64,000 nt of DNA from NCBI GenBank assembly GCA_003134995.1, contig PLDC01000017.1, positions 1 to 64,000 of the forward strand. Direction: 5' to 3'. This document shows positions 26,401-34,875 of the stretch, one piece after another. The position numbers and the translations under genes were made by a program. Numbering within the stretch: the stretch's first letter is position 1; each line of letters opens with the position of its first letter. The DNA is from Acidobacteriaceae bacterium. Its GTDB lineage: Bacteria > Acidobacteriota > Terriglobia > Terriglobales > Acidobacteriaceae. The notes under the pieces were generated by a model, which saw nothing but the letters and a program-made list of their open reading frames with translations, had not been told where the DNA came from and ran no database searches.

Positions 26401-27828
26401 CATGCTCCACAGCGGTTCCTGACCCTGCTCTACGAGAGGGTAGAAAAGTATACGGAACTGATCTTCGGTCCATCCGAAGGCCGCCATTAATCGGTTGCCA
26501 TCAATCCTGACGGGCTCGGCTTCGTGTTTAGCCGCAATCACTGTCGTGACCGGCGAACTGACCGAAGGCACGAGCTGGGCGACTTCATCCGGCCGGAAGA
26601 AATCTCCGCTCGCCGGATCGGCGATCAGCATTTCTCCGGGACCAAGTCGCTGCCGCTCCACAACCTGCTTATCGGAAAGATCCGTGATGCCAACTTCGGA
26701 GCCGACGATGAGCAATCCATCCGATGTCAGCGTGTAGCGCAGAGGACGCAGTCCGTTACGATCGAGCTTTGCGCCTATGAAATTTCCGTCGGTAAAGATC
26801 AGGGCAGCCGGACCATCCCACGGTTCTTGCTTGGGTGCGCTGTTGGCGAGGAACTGGCGCAGCCTCGAGTCCAGATGCTCATCATGCTCCCATGCTGGCG
26901 GTACCAGGCGCAATGCAGACTCAGCAATGCTGGAACCGCGTCGCACCAGCGCTTCGAGAGCATTATCAAAACTCGCGGAGTCACTCATCCCCGGCTGCAA
27001 AAGATTCGCGTCCTTTGATAATCGAAGCTGGTGCCGCAACGTCGCCCCACGCGCCTGAAACCAGCGTCGATTGCTGCTGATCGTGTTGATCTCGCCATTG
27101 TGAGCCACGAAGCGAAATGGTTGCGCTAACGACCAGCTAGGCTGCGTGTTCGTGGAATATCTTTGGTGGAAAACTACAAACGAACTCACGAACTCGGCAT
27201 CGCTCAGGTCGCGATAGAACGGAGCCAACTGTTGAGGCGTAAGCAGTCCCTTGTAAACGATGGTTCGCGATGATAGCGAGCAGTAGTAGCCCGACGCGGG
27301 GATGGCTTCAAGTTCTTGCCGCAGCCGGAACAGCTGTAGCTCGAACGCGGAAGAATCGAAACCTGAGGACGTCTGATAGGAAGACTTGCTTCGCGGTGCG
27401 ATGAAGCATTGCCGCACGAGAGGCAGGGAATCGCTCGATCGCGGTCCAAGGATCGACGGATCAGTAGGTACTGTGCGCCAGCCCAAAAATGTAAGATCAA
27501 ACTTCGCTACAGCAGATTGAATAGCGGCGAGTCCTTCAGCTTCCTGGCCTCGCTGAAGAAACACCATGCCGACAGCAAACTCATCGGGCAATCGAATTCC
27601 ATCAGTGCGAGCGGTCTTGCGGAAGAAAGCTTTCGGAAGCCCGACCAGCAACCCGGCGCCATCGCCGCTGCGGCCATCGGCATCCACGCCGCCGCGATGG
27701 GCTAGTCGCGCAAGGGCGCCAATTCCGCGCTCGACTACGCTATGAGACGCAGGTCCGCCCAGTTGCGCGATAAACCCCACGCCGCATGCATCATAGTCCG
27801 CCGAGAATGTCGGGCGCTTTTCCGCCAT
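23461..27828 (-). CDS. gltB: Glutamate synthase large subunit (GltB, NADPH-GOGAT alpha)
   Basis: A 1455-residue enzyme that takes the amide of glutamine and transfers ammonia to 2-oxoglutarate. The N-terminal Ntn amidotransferase has its nucleophile at C15 in DYDACGVGFIAQLGG, exposed after removal of a short propeptide. The FMN-binding synthase domain carries the Fe-S ligands in CVMARQCHLNTCPVGIATQ (C-x5-C-x4-C) and GHDGGTGASPLTSIKNTG. The C-terminal GXGXG beta-helix is present (GGSIAI, GNTVLYGATSGELFVAG). The start is at ATG 27828; ATG 27855 is also possible. The frame stays open upstream, but that would overlap the divergent ilvA leader. The small subunit gltD is not adjacent. Confidence 0.95.
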   Translation of the reverse strand: MAEKRPTFSADYDACGVGFIAQLGGPASHSVVERGIGALARLAHRGGVDADGRSGDGAGLLVGLPKAFFRKTARTDGIRLPDEFAVGMVFLQRGQEAEGLAAIQSAVAKFDLTFLGWRTVPTDPSILGPRSSDSLPLVRQCFIAPRSKSSYQTSSGFDSSAFELQLFRLRQELEAIPASGYYCSLSSRTIVYKGLLTPQQLAPFYRDLSDAEFVSSFVVFHQRYSTNTQPSWSLAQPFRFVAHNGEINTISSNRRWFQARGATLRHQLRLSKDANLLQPGMSDSASFDNALEALVRRGSSIAESALRLVPPAWEHDEHLDSRLRQFLANSAPKQEPWDGPAALIFTDGNFIGAKLDRNGLRPLRYTLTSDGLLIVGSEVGITDLSDKQVVERQRLGPGEMLIADPASGDFFRPDEVAQLVPSVSSPVTTVIAAKHEAEPVRIDGNRLMAAFGWTEDQFRILFYPLVEQGQEPLWSMGDDAPPAFLSTLPRPLWDYCKQRFAQVTNPPIDPLRESHVMSLDVYLGKNTKLSSPLLDAGQMDSIAEALSPIHFIDITFDAAGGPGAARESLNKIRHEAASEASGSGAILLSDHTLSDTRAALPALLAVSCVWQAMTEAGAWNVPLIVETGQVVDTHHVALLLAAGASAVHPHLAMSMASRAGVTGPSRYRAGIEKGLRKVLARMGISTISSYRNSQLFETIGLNPAVCDEFFENAGRSLSGKTLDDLLRDCIACHAAGFASSAAEFRDSGLYRFRRNGEQHASSPELVRRMHRYIKSPTEENRAALKILSEDRRENGKNVAVRDLLEFRFAQPLALDEVESEVSLLSRFGTQAMSLGAISPEAHETLAIAMNRLGGRSNTGEGGEDPNIYYQRPEANNRVKQVASARFGVTAEYLVHADELEIKIAQGAKPGEGGQLPSAKVTPYIARLRHAVPGTSLISPPPHHDIYSIEDLAQLIYDLRAVNPNARIGVKLVSSSGVGVIATGVAKAGADVITIAGHDGGTGASPLTSIKNTGLPWEIGLRDAHTALVQAGLRARVRLRVDGGLKFARDVVVAAMLGAEEFGFGTAALLAIGCVMARQCHLNTCPVGIATQDENLRARFAGNPEMVETYFRALAADIRELLAGMGAGSIDEILGAVERLQPRSAEAEQSVASLLRPIANPPAQFPCPHEDSGALHIELNRVVDDLESLSVRPYRFEITNGDRAVGAHFSGEVLRRLGSHLKMTADCEFVGTAGQSFGAFLISGANFRLTGEANDYVGKGLCGGSIAISAHAEASQRGDVLVGNTVLYGATSGELFVAGRAGERFAVRNSGALAVVEGMGRHGCEYMTAGVAVILGPAGANMGAGMTGGLAYLLRADAAGFNNDPINHDSVRFASLEPEEEKWLRRILRRHLQLTGSPRAAELLGRSALPLLRVEPLAPPCSIEDSWASILTHLAAEEARSYGRDKQLTSERPVVQ

Positions 27829-27979
27829 ACTAATTGTGTAACCTGAAGCACCCATCCAAGTACAATCATCAATTTCGATGCGGTGGATGCGTTTTTCTGC
27901 ATCGCTGCAAGGGTGATTTGCAGAGGCCGTTTCTAAGGTTCCTGTATCGTGGGGGAAGGAATATCTCTCACCAGATAAA

Positions 27980-29230
27980 ATGCCGAAACCCGCCGCAGCC
28001 AGCGTGCCGATGGTCACTCTTTCCGACATTCAATCCGCGCTTGTCCGGGTTCGAAAGTCGATCCACGTATCTCCCTGCACCCGCTCTGAAACTTTCTCTG
28101 AACTCACTGGCCACTCCATCTATCTCAAACTCGAAAACCGCCAACGGACAGGTGCCTATAAAGAACGCGGCGCTCTCAACAAACTGCTAAGCCTCACCGC
28201 GGACGAACGTTCCCAGGGAGTAATCGCGGCGTCAGCGGGCAACCATGCCCAGGCCGTTGCCTACCATGCCTCGAATCTTGGCATCCGGGCAAGAATCGTG
28301 ATGCCACTCGCGACGCCGCTGATCAAAGTCTCGGCCACGCGTGGCTATGGCGGCGATGTCGTGCTCCACGGAGCGAATTACGATGAGGCTTATGAAGAGG
28401 CAATGCGCCTCAGCGCGCAGGACCATCTCACATTCGTGCATGCCTTCGACGATGATGCGGTCATCGCCGGACAGGGAACTCTGGGGTTGGAATTGCTTGA
28501 GCAGCATCCTGATCTCGAAGCCGTCGTCGTGCCCATCGGCGGAGGCGGGCTGATCGGCGGTATCGGTTGCGCGTTGAAAGAAACCAATCCCCGCATACAG
28601 GTGATCGGAGTGCAACCTGCGCGGCTCCCTTCGGTGAAGGTTGCGTTATCGGAAGGGAAGTCTGTGACCTTGCCAGCGGCCGTCACCATTGCCGATGGGA
28701 TTGCAGTGCGCCGCGTCGGCACGCGGACGCTTCCGCTAGTTCAGAAATATGTGGACGACATTGTCACGGTCGAGGAAGAAGAAATTGCAAACGGCGTCCT
28801 TCTGTTGCTCGAAAGAGAAAAGATTCTAGCCGAGGGAGCAGGCGCGGCAGCTCTGGCCGCGCTCGTCAATCACCGCATTCCGATGATGCAGGCTTCGAGC
28901 GGCAAGAAAGTCATCGCCCTCGTGAGCGGTGGAAACATTGATGTAACACTTCTGGCGCGCATCATCGAGCGCGGCCTGGTCAAGGATGGACGGCTAGTCC
29001 GGCTGCGCGTGCACCTTCCCGATTATCCCGGAGCGTTGCATAAGCTCACTGGTATTTTGGCGGAACGTCGCGCCAATATTGTTGAGACCTCCTACGACCG
29101 CGCCTATCACAACGTGAACCTAGGAGACACGGCGATTGACATCACGATGGAAACCCGCGGTCCCGACCACATCGCAGAACTGATTTCAGCACTGAGCGCC
29201 CACGGCTACACGCACGAAAGAATTCTGTAA
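27980..29230 (+). CDS. ilvA: Threonine ammonia-lyase with ACT domain
   Basis: A 416-residue PLP enzyme of fold type II that converts threonine to 2-oxobutanoate and ammonia. The PLP lysine is K61 in RTGAYKERGALNKL (usual form TGSFKxRGA). The phosphate loop is VPIGGGGLIGGI, and SAGNHAQAVAYHA precedes. Residues 335-416 form a single ACT domain (RLRVHLPDYPGALHKLTGIL), as in the roughly 400-residue one-ACT form and unlike the 514-residue E. coli IlvA. Allosteric control through ACT is expected. It diverges from gltB across 151 bp, which must hold both promoters. Confidence 0.92.
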   Translation: MPKPAAASVPMVTLSDIQSALVRVRKSIHVSPCTRSETFSELTGHSIYLKLENRQRTGAYKERGALNKLLSLTADERSQGVIAASAGNHAQAVAYHASNLGIRARIVMPLATPLIKVSATRGYGGDVVLHGANYDEAYEEAMRLSAQDHLTFVHAFDDDAVIAGQGTLGLELLEQHPDLEAVVVPIGGGGLIGGIGCALKETNPRIQVIGVQPARLPSVKVALSEGKSVTLPAAVTIADGIAVRRVGTRTLPLVQKYVDDIVTVEEEEIANGVLLLLEREKILAEGAGAAALAALVNHRIPMMQASSGKKVIALVSGGNIDVTLLARIIERGLVKDGRLVRLRVHLPDYPGALHKLTGILAERRANIVETSYDRAYHNVNLGDTAIDITMETRGPDHIAELISALSAHGYTHERIL

Positions 29231-29259
29231 GACGAGCTTTGTGCGAGTCAAGGCGGTTG

Positions 29260-29312
29260 TGTGGGGACGGCCGCCTCGGCCGTCCAGCCGAGCGCAGCGA
29301 GGCGTCGCTGCG
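29260..29312. repeat. GTGGGGAC-type palindrome, copy 1
   Basis: GGACGGCCG-CCT-CGGCCGTCC (29265-29285, 9-bp arms) is preceded by GTGG. It is followed by a second hairpin, CGCAGCGA-GGCG-TCGCTGCG, at 29293-29312. Related copies are at 39757-39800 and, reversed, at 62020-62062. It sits between the convergent ilvA and RDD genes and may serve as a terminator. Confidence 0.75.
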
Positions 29313-29317
29313 ACCAC

Positions 29318-30106
29318 CTAGCTCCGCCGCACGCTATCCCGATATCGCCGCGAAACTTCTTCCAGAAATGCTTCGTCAGATGGCCGCTGCTCCCTCGGGA
29401 TACGCAACCGCTCGCCCATCCGGTCAGCGATAACTTGCGCCGACGCGAGACGCTGCAGGTTAGGAATATCAAGCCGTCGCGCGAGAAAAGTTTCAATCAG
29501 TTGAAACTCCTGCTCGGTGAGCGCGGCGACCTCGTGGCTCACCGACGGAGCCGACGCCGATTTTTCCTGTCCATACCAGTAGAAAACCCCTTGCTCCTCA
29601 ACCTCGTGGACCACGACCGTTCCCGCAACCATATCTCCCAGGCGGCGATTCTGTTTGTCGATAGCGCAAGAGACAGCGCCGATAAGATAGAAGCCAATTG
29701 AGTCGATTGCCCGCATGAAGTTTCGCCCAATGCCTTCAAATGCCGTGATGGGCCGCCCACTCGCGCTGATCACTCGAATCTTGGCCTGACGTTTCCCCGG
29801 AGTCTGGCCATTCCACAGAATCTCGAAGATGGCGAAGTAGCCCCAATAAAGGCAGAAGAGCAAAAATAATGCGATCGCCAGCTCCCAGTTTCGAGCCTGC
29901 CCCCACGAGCGTTCGAGATCAGGTGCGGTGAGTGAAACAATGAGGACGACCACCAGCGCAACAATAACCTGGATCAGCGTATCGAGGCAGAGGGCATAGC
30001 CGCGGCTACCCACTCCAGCCAAAGGAAACTCCAGAGAGATCTGTTCCGGCGTTTCGATGGTAAGCTTTTCCGTCGGGTCCGAACTCGAGCTTAAGCCGGG
30101 GTCCAA
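29318..30106 (-). CDS. RDD-family membrane protein
   Basis: A 262-residue protein with an RDD domain: GVGSRGYALCLDTLIQVIVA (R and D positions in helix 1), two further hydrophobic segments, and the closing NRRLGDMVAGTVVV. Family members are associated with transport or membrane stress; biochemical role unknown. It starts at TTG 30106, with AAGGAG 8 nt upstream deciding it. The C-terminal 80 residues are soluble and charged. It diverges from the SpoIIM-like gene with only 17 bp between start codons, and such pairs commonly accompany MoxR/DUF58 loci, as here. Confidence 0.87.
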   Translation of the reverse strand: MDPGLSSSSDPTEKLTIETPEQISLEFPLAGVGSRGYALCLDTLIQVIVALVVVLIVSLTAPDLERSWGQARNWELAIALFLLFCLYWGYFAIFEILWNGQTPGKRQAKIRVISASGRPITAFEGIGRNFMRAIDSIGFYLIGAVSCAIDKQNRRLGDMVAGTVVVHEVEEQGVFYWYGQEKSASAPSVSHEVAALTEQEFQLIETFLARRLDIPNLQRLASAQVIADRMGERLRIPREQRPSDEAFLEEVSRRYRDSVRRS

Positions 30107-30123
30107 GATATGATCTCCTTAAT

Positions 30124-31080
30124 ATGATCTCCGTTTCCTGGATCAACAAACGCCAAACCTACTGGTCGCGGTTAGAGTCTCTACTCGCGCGGGTCAAACA
30201 ACAAGGGCTGCATGCATTGAGCCGCAGCGAACTGCGCGAGTTAGGTTTGCTCTACCGCCAGACTGCCACCGACCTCTCCGCCGTCCGGGGCGACCCCAGC
30301 AGTGTGCAGCAATCGCGGTATCTGAATCAACTGCTGGGCCGCGCGCACAACGCCATCTATTCAGGACAGAAAAAAACTGTGGGCGGAATCTGGCAATTCT
30401 ATCGCCAGGATTATCCGCGAATCTTCCGGCAGTTTCTGCCGTACACGACAGTGGCAACTGCAATCTTTTTGCTCGGCGCGATTGCGGGTCTGTGTTTCAG
30501 CTTGGCGGACCCAGATTATATGCGTGCATTTATTGGGCCGACGATGATGAGCAGCATCGAGCGCCACGAAATGTGGACGCATTCCATCGTCTCCATCAAA
30601 CCGCAGGCGTCGAGCGCCATCATGACGAATAATCTTACCGTGTCATTTATGGCGTTTGCCGCAGGAATTACCGCGGGCATCGGCACACTCTACATGATGT
30701 TTTTCAATGGAATGATGATTGGAGTGATTGGCATCGCCTGCGCAACCTACGGAATGAGCGTTGCGCTGTGGAGCTTCGTGTCTCCACACGGAGTGTTAGA
30801 GCTGCCTGCCATATTCATCGCCGGAGGCGCAGGGCTGCGGCTCGCCCGCGCGCTGCTCTTTCCGGGACTATTGTCGCGCCGGGATTCGCTCGCTGTAGGT
30901 GGCACCGAAGCAGTTCGTTTGCTAGTGGGCGTTATCCCCATGCTGATTATTGCGGGAACGATTGAAGCCTTTTTTTCGCCATCGTCCGTGCTGGCATCTT
31001 TGAAGTTCGCTGCGGCAGCGGCATTGTTTACGCTGCTGATCGTGTACTTATGGAGTGGGTCGCAAAATGAGGCAACGTAG
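30124..31080 (+). CDS. SpoIIM/DUF95-family membrane protein
   Basis: A 318-residue protein. The N-terminal 90 residues are soluble and helical (RLESLLARVKQQGLHALSRS). After that there are about six membrane segments with the family stretch NNLTVSFMAFAAGITAGIG and SPHGVLELPAIFIAGGAGLR. SpoIIM acts with SpoIID/P in engulfment in Bacillus; outside spore formers the family pairs with RDD and MoxR genes and has no settled function. There is no ribosome binding site in the 17-bp divergent spacer, so initiation may be weak or leaderless. Confidence 0.85.
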   Translation: MISVSWINKRQTYWSRLESLLARVKQQGLHALSRSELRELGLLYRQTATDLSAVRGDPSSVQQSRYLNQLLGRAHNAIYSGQKKTVGGIWQFYRQDYPRIFRQFLPYTTVATAIFLLGAIAGLCFSLADPDYMRAFIGPTMMSSIERHEMWTHSIVSIKPQASSAIMTNNLTVSFMAFAAGITAGIGTLYMMFFNGMMIGVIGIACATYGMSVALWSFVSPHGVLELPAIFIAGGAGLRLARALLFPGLLSRRDSLAVGGTEAVRLLVGVIPMLIIAGTIEAFFSPSSVLASLKFAAAAALFTLLIVYLWSGSQNEAT

Positions 31081-31139
31081 CGTCGCATTTTTGTCCGCAC
31101 CGTAACCTTACGATCGCTCGAACGTTCCGCAGACGCGAA

Positions 31140-32405
31140 TCATTTCCCACGCATTGGCACTCCGGCGGGGCTCTCCAGCTTGAGGGTCATCGCTTTGAAA
31201 TTTATGGTTACGGTTTCCGCCTGCCGCAAAAGGTCAACCCCCAGATTCCCGTAAAACCATTTACTTGTAGTACCTTGCTGAGTCTCAACGATATGCGCCG
31301 GTTGCAGCACGACGCTCTTACCGCCAAGCTCCAACACCACTTTAGGGATCGACGTACTCTCGAATTTCTGGCCTCCACCCACCCCGGTTACCGTATGAGA
31401 TTCGTGCGTACTCGACGTGCGCATTAAATCTCGAGCGACGCCGGCAAATCTCGGCCACAGGTCGGAAGTCACCGCCCCGGTATCCAACACAAACGGATAG
31501 GCATGCCCCTCGAACCTGGCTTCCGTAATAAGATTCAAGTCGTCAAAGCAAATGTTCGCCGCAGACAGGTTTCTACCGGAGGGCGAGAGATCCGCTTCAA
31601 ATGCGCCCTCGCGATTCCAGGTTACCGAACCCAACTCCAGGAGTACCGGAAGACCGATAAGGCCGCGCTGACCCGGTTCCATGTCCACAAAAGGCTGCGC
31701 ATCCTTGGCCACAACAAGAAACGCAACATTGCGCAACTCGACGCTTCCCAAGGCGAGGCTCTTAGCCCGCGCAATCCGGAACAACACCCGGTTTCCGTTG
31801 ATGTCCGCTCCGGTGGATTTGACTTCATAGATTTCCATTCCGAACAGCAAAGCATCCGATTCGCTGAGAGTCGATAGGTTGGCCCCCGTATCAATGAAAT
31901 AACCCGCCTTTTTTCCATTGATCACGAGAGGAAGCCTGCCGTCCTCCATCTGTACGGTTACTTTGTCAGTACCACTCCGCTGGAGGACCGCTTGATCTGG
32001 AAAGTGACTCAGCGCTTCGATAAACGGCCGCGTGCTCTTGGCATCGCTGTCGTTGGGATCTATCGCCAGAAGTGCATCCATCTCCCGCAAGGATCGTCCA
32101 TATCGACCCTCACGCATCGCAGCGTACGCAAGAATGTGATGGATCTGTTTAGCTGTATTCGACTTGGGCTCAACCGCAAGAACTGTCTTGAACCTTTCCT
32201 CGCAAGTCGGCGTGTCATTGAAGGTCCACGCAACTTCTCCAGCGTAAAAGTCGGATGACCCGGGATGTCTGCTTAAACCATTTCGAAGCAGAAACATCTG
32301 ATGCGCGTCCGATTGCTTCTTGAGCTCCGGCTGGTTGTCGAGCCCCGAAAGCGCGAGGGAGGAAACGAGAAGTGATAGGGCAATGATAATGATATTGAGT
32401 CTCAT
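31140..32405 (-). CDS. Exported aspartic protease with two retropepsin-like lobes
   Basis: A 421-residue protein with an N-terminal signal (MRLNIIIIALSLLVSSLALS). A short TPR-like helical region follows (residues 35-135; EVAWTFNDTPTCEERFKTVL). Then come two aspartyl-protease repeats. Lobe 1 has AGYFIDTGANLSTL (DTG 172-174) and the hydrophobic-Gly motif RGLIGLPVL. Lobe 2 has YPFVLDTGAVTSDL (DTG 308-310) and YGNLGVDLL. Having both catalytic Asp residues on one chain resembles pepsin-like enzymes more than dimeric bacterial retropepsins. GGAGT stands upstream of the ATG. It lies within the MoxR/DUF58 locus, 128 bp after DUF58; that link is only positional. Confidence 0.82.
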   Translation of the reverse strand: MRLNIIIIALSLLVSSLALSGLDNQPELKKQSDAHQMFLLRNGLSRHPGSSDFYAGEVAWTFNDTPTCEERFKTVLAVEPKSNTAKQIHHILAYAAMREGRYGRSLREMDALLAIDPNDSDAKSTRPFIEALSHFPDQAVLQRSGTDKVTVQMEDGRLPLVINGKKAGYFIDTGANLSTLSESDALLFGMEIYEVKSTGADINGNRVLFRIARAKSLALGSVELRNVAFLVVAKDAQPFVDMEPGQRGLIGLPVLLELGSVTWNREGAFEADLSPSGRNLSAANICFDDLNLITEARFEGHAYPFVLDTGAVTSDLWPRFAGVARDLMRTSSTHESHTVTGVGGGQKFESTSIPKVVLELGGKSVVLQPAHIVETQQGTTSKWFYGNLGVDLLRQAETVTINFKAMTLKLESPAGVPMRGK

Positions 32406-32533
32406 CGATTGGGACTCCTGGGCACCGCGCCCCGAAATCTTAGCATCCCAGCACGACTAATCGGCGAAACTGACAAATACTGAGAATTCCCGAGCGCGAG
32501 ATGCCGCCGCGAAGGCGAGACGCAGGCGCTACG

Positions 32534-33913
32534 CTACACCAGATTCCGCTCTTTCACCATAAGATACTGATTGAGCACCGCCGCCGAAATGCGCGATGGT
32601 TCCACTTCCATGCAGAGAGCCCCGCGCTCGCGCAATCGTCCCAGAAGCAATTCGCGGCGGTAAACCATCTCTTGTGCCGCGACCACTTCGTACATGGCAG
32701 AGGTTGACGCCGGACTTTGCCGCGCTCGCAGCTTCAGTTCCGGTTGCGCAATCGCAATGAACAACAGCAGATGCCGCGAGAGCATTTGCCCCGCGGCCTC
32801 GATCACTTCTGGAGTCATCGCGCTCTCTGCCAGGTCAGAAATCCAGATAATCAGCCCGCGCTGTTTCTGCAAAGTGAGCAGGCTCGCGGCAGCACGCACG
32901 TGGTCCGCCTCCGGAACCTCTTCGCGAACCACAGCAAGTTGCTCCACGATGTGGCGCATCTGCGCCGCGCCACGACCGGGGATTACTCGCTGATTCACCG
33001 CGCGTCCATAAGCGAGCAAGCCTACGCGATCTCCGGAGTAAATTGCGAGTTGAGCGAGGCAGAGCGCCGCATCCACGGCGCGATCGAGTTTGCTGTAACC
33101 ATCGGTGCGGGCGCGCATCAGTCGCCCGCAATCGAGTACGATCCAGACGGCCTGGCTGCGCTCCACGCGAAACGTTTTCGATACAAGCTTTCCGCGGCGT
33201 GCTGTCGCCGTCCAACATACATTGCGAAGTTCATCGCCCTCGCGATGCTCCCGCAGGCTCTCGAAGTCCGATCCCATTCCACGCATGCGCATCAGTCGCA
33301 TTTGCATCTCAATCTGGCGGCTGCGCGCGAGATAGACAGAATGTTTGCGAGCATGCTCAAAATTAGGATAGACGCGCACCGTCTGCCGCAGATCGGCCAC
33401 CGCCCAACGCTCCGCCATCAAGAATCCAGATCGATAGCGCAGAAAAACTCTTCCCGTTTGCAGGTCACCTCGCCTGCCCGGCGTGTATTCGTGATTGATC
33501 GATCGACTACTATGAGCGGGAATATTCAGAGTTGCGGTTTTGCTCGTATACCAATTCGACGACGGCAATTCATCGTAGGCGCTCATCCAAAGATCGACAG
33601 AAGACTGATTTGCCACCGAGAGGTTTACGGCCGCTCCGACTCCAATCGAAAGCGGACTGCGCCATTCGCGCCGAATCGTGAGTTGTTTAGGACGCGGAAG
33701 CCGCAGCCAATCTCCGAGGAACACGAGCAGCAGTAATCCATCCCACAGCAGCATGGCGTAGAGAAACGTGCGGTTCCACAAGGCAGGAATGATCCACGCC
33801 AGGCCAACGCCAGCGAGAAGCAGCAGTCGTGGGCCAGCGCCGCCGCCGAACCGGCCATGAGGCTGCGCCTGCGCCTCAATCGGCGACGGCTCAAGAGGGC
33901 GCGGAATACTCAC
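32534..33913 (-). CDS. DUF58-family protein of the MoxR locus
   Basis: A 459-residue protein. Two N-terminal hydrophobic segments (RLLLLAGVGLAWIIPALWN and TFLYAMLLWDGLLLLVFLGD) precede a beta domain. The DUF58 core then reads MRGMGSDFESLREHREGDELRNVCWTATARRGKL in sequence. A vWA-like region with WIVLDCGRLM and GDRVGLLAY follows. DUF58 proteins work with MoxR ATPases on membrane or cell-surface complexes. It starts inside the last codons of moxR (4-base overlap), so the two are translationally coupled. Confidence 0.9.
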   Translation of the reverse strand: MSIPRPLEPSPIEAQAQPHGRFGGGAGPRLLLLAGVGLAWIIPALWNRTFLYAMLLWDGLLLLVFLGDWLRLPRPKQLTIRREWRSPLSIGVGAAVNLSVANQSSVDLWMSAYDELPSSNWYTSKTATLNIPAHSSRSINHEYTPGRRGDLQTGRVFLRYRSGFLMAERWAVADLRQTVRVYPNFEHARKHSVYLARSRQIEMQMRLMRMRGMGSDFESLREHREGDELRNVCWTATARRGKLVSKTFRVERSQAVWIVLDCGRLMRARTDGYSKLDRAVDAALCLAQLAIYSGDRVGLLAYGRAVNQRVIPGRGAAQMRHIVEQLAVVREEVPEADHVRAAASLLTLQKQRGLIIWISDLAESAMTPEVIEAAGQMLSRHLLLFIAIAQPELKLRARQSPASTSAMYEVVAAQEMVYRRELLLGRLRERGALCMEVEPSRISAAVLNQYLMVKERNLV

Positions 33914-34854
33914 TTCGGCACCTCAACCGCCGCCAGCACATCGGTCAGCACGCGATCCGTATCCAGACCCTCAAGTTCGGCTTCCGGACGCAGGATGATG
34001 CGATGGCGAAGCGCGGGAAGAACTGCGGCCTTCACATCATCGGGAATCACGTAATCGCGATCCCCGAGCGCCGCGATTGCCTTCGCTACGAGCATCAAAC
34101 TGATCCCGGCTCGCGGGCTCGCGCCCAGAGATACCGACGGCCAACTTCGCGTGCGGCGCGTGATCTCTGAGATATAGCCAAGCAGCGATTGCTCGACCGT
34201 GAGTTGACGAAGCTCCGTTCTCGCCTGCTGTAGAACCTCGGGTTCGATCGGCGCGACCTCGACCTGTTCGGTGAGCGATGCGGCGGGGTTGTTGTGTTTC
34301 GCAAGGATCTCAAGCTCTTGCTGCGCCGATGGATATCCGATCTTGATCTTCAGCAGAAAACGATCCAGTTGAGCTTCGGGCAGCGGGTAGGTGCCTTCGA
34401 ACTCCACCGGATTCTGCGTAGCCAGCACGGTGAACAATGGCGAGAGCGAATGCCGCACGCCGTCGATCGTGACCTGCCGCTCTTCCATCGATTCCAGCAG
34501 CGAGGCTTGCGTCCGCGGCGGCATCCGGTTTACTTCATCGACCAGCAGAAGATCGGTGAACATCGGCCCCTGGTGCAGCGAAAAAGTTCCATTCTGCAAA
34601 TTGAGAATATTGCTGCCCAGCAAATCGGCAGGCATCAGGTCTGATGTGCATTGCACGCGTTGAAACGTAACATTCAAAGCGCGCGCAAGAACCTTCACGC
34701 TAAGCGTCTTGCCCAATCCCGGGACGCCTTCAATCAGAGCGTGCCCGCCGCAAAGCAGCGCAGTCAGTGTGCCATCAATAAGTGCGTTCTGGCCGACGAT
34801 CACCTTTGCAAGTTCTGCGCGGCCGTGGGATATCAGTTTAGTAATTGCCTGCAT
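33910..34854 (-). CDS. MoxR-family AAA+ ATPase
   Basis: A 314-residue AAA+ chaperone-like ATPase. Walker A is GVPGLGKTLS, Walker B is LLLVDEVNRMPP, sensor 1 is LATQNPVEFEGTYPLPEAQLDRF, and the C-terminal lid has GASPRAGISLMLVAKAIA. MoxR proteins remodel or insert metal into partner proteins, usually with vWA or DUF58 proteins encoded next to them, which is the case here. It is third of five tightly packed minus-strand genes (38005 to 32534). Confidence 0.94.
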   Translation of the reverse strand: MQAITKLISHGRAELAKVIVGQNALIDGTLTALLCGGHALIEGVPGLGKTLSVKVLARALNVTFQRVQCTSDLMPADLLGSNILNLQNGTFSLHQGPMFTDLLLVDEVNRMPPRTQASLLESMEERQVTIDGVRHSLSPLFTVLATQNPVEFEGTYPLPEAQLDRFLLKIKIGYPSAQQELEILAKHNNPAASLTEQVEVAPIEPEVLQQARTELRQLTVEQSLLGYISEITRRTRSWPSVSLGASPRAGISLMLVAKAIAALGDRDYVIPDDVKAAVLPALRHRIILRPEAELEGLDTDRVLTDVLAAVEVPK

Positions 34855-34875
34855 GAAGTCTTTATTCCTCTATTT

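Noticed and set aside
27829..28029. Gene gltB starting at 28029
   Set aside because: It would overlap the divergent ilvA start, and the nucleophile Cys lies only 14 residues after ATG 27828, which is an adequate propeptide.
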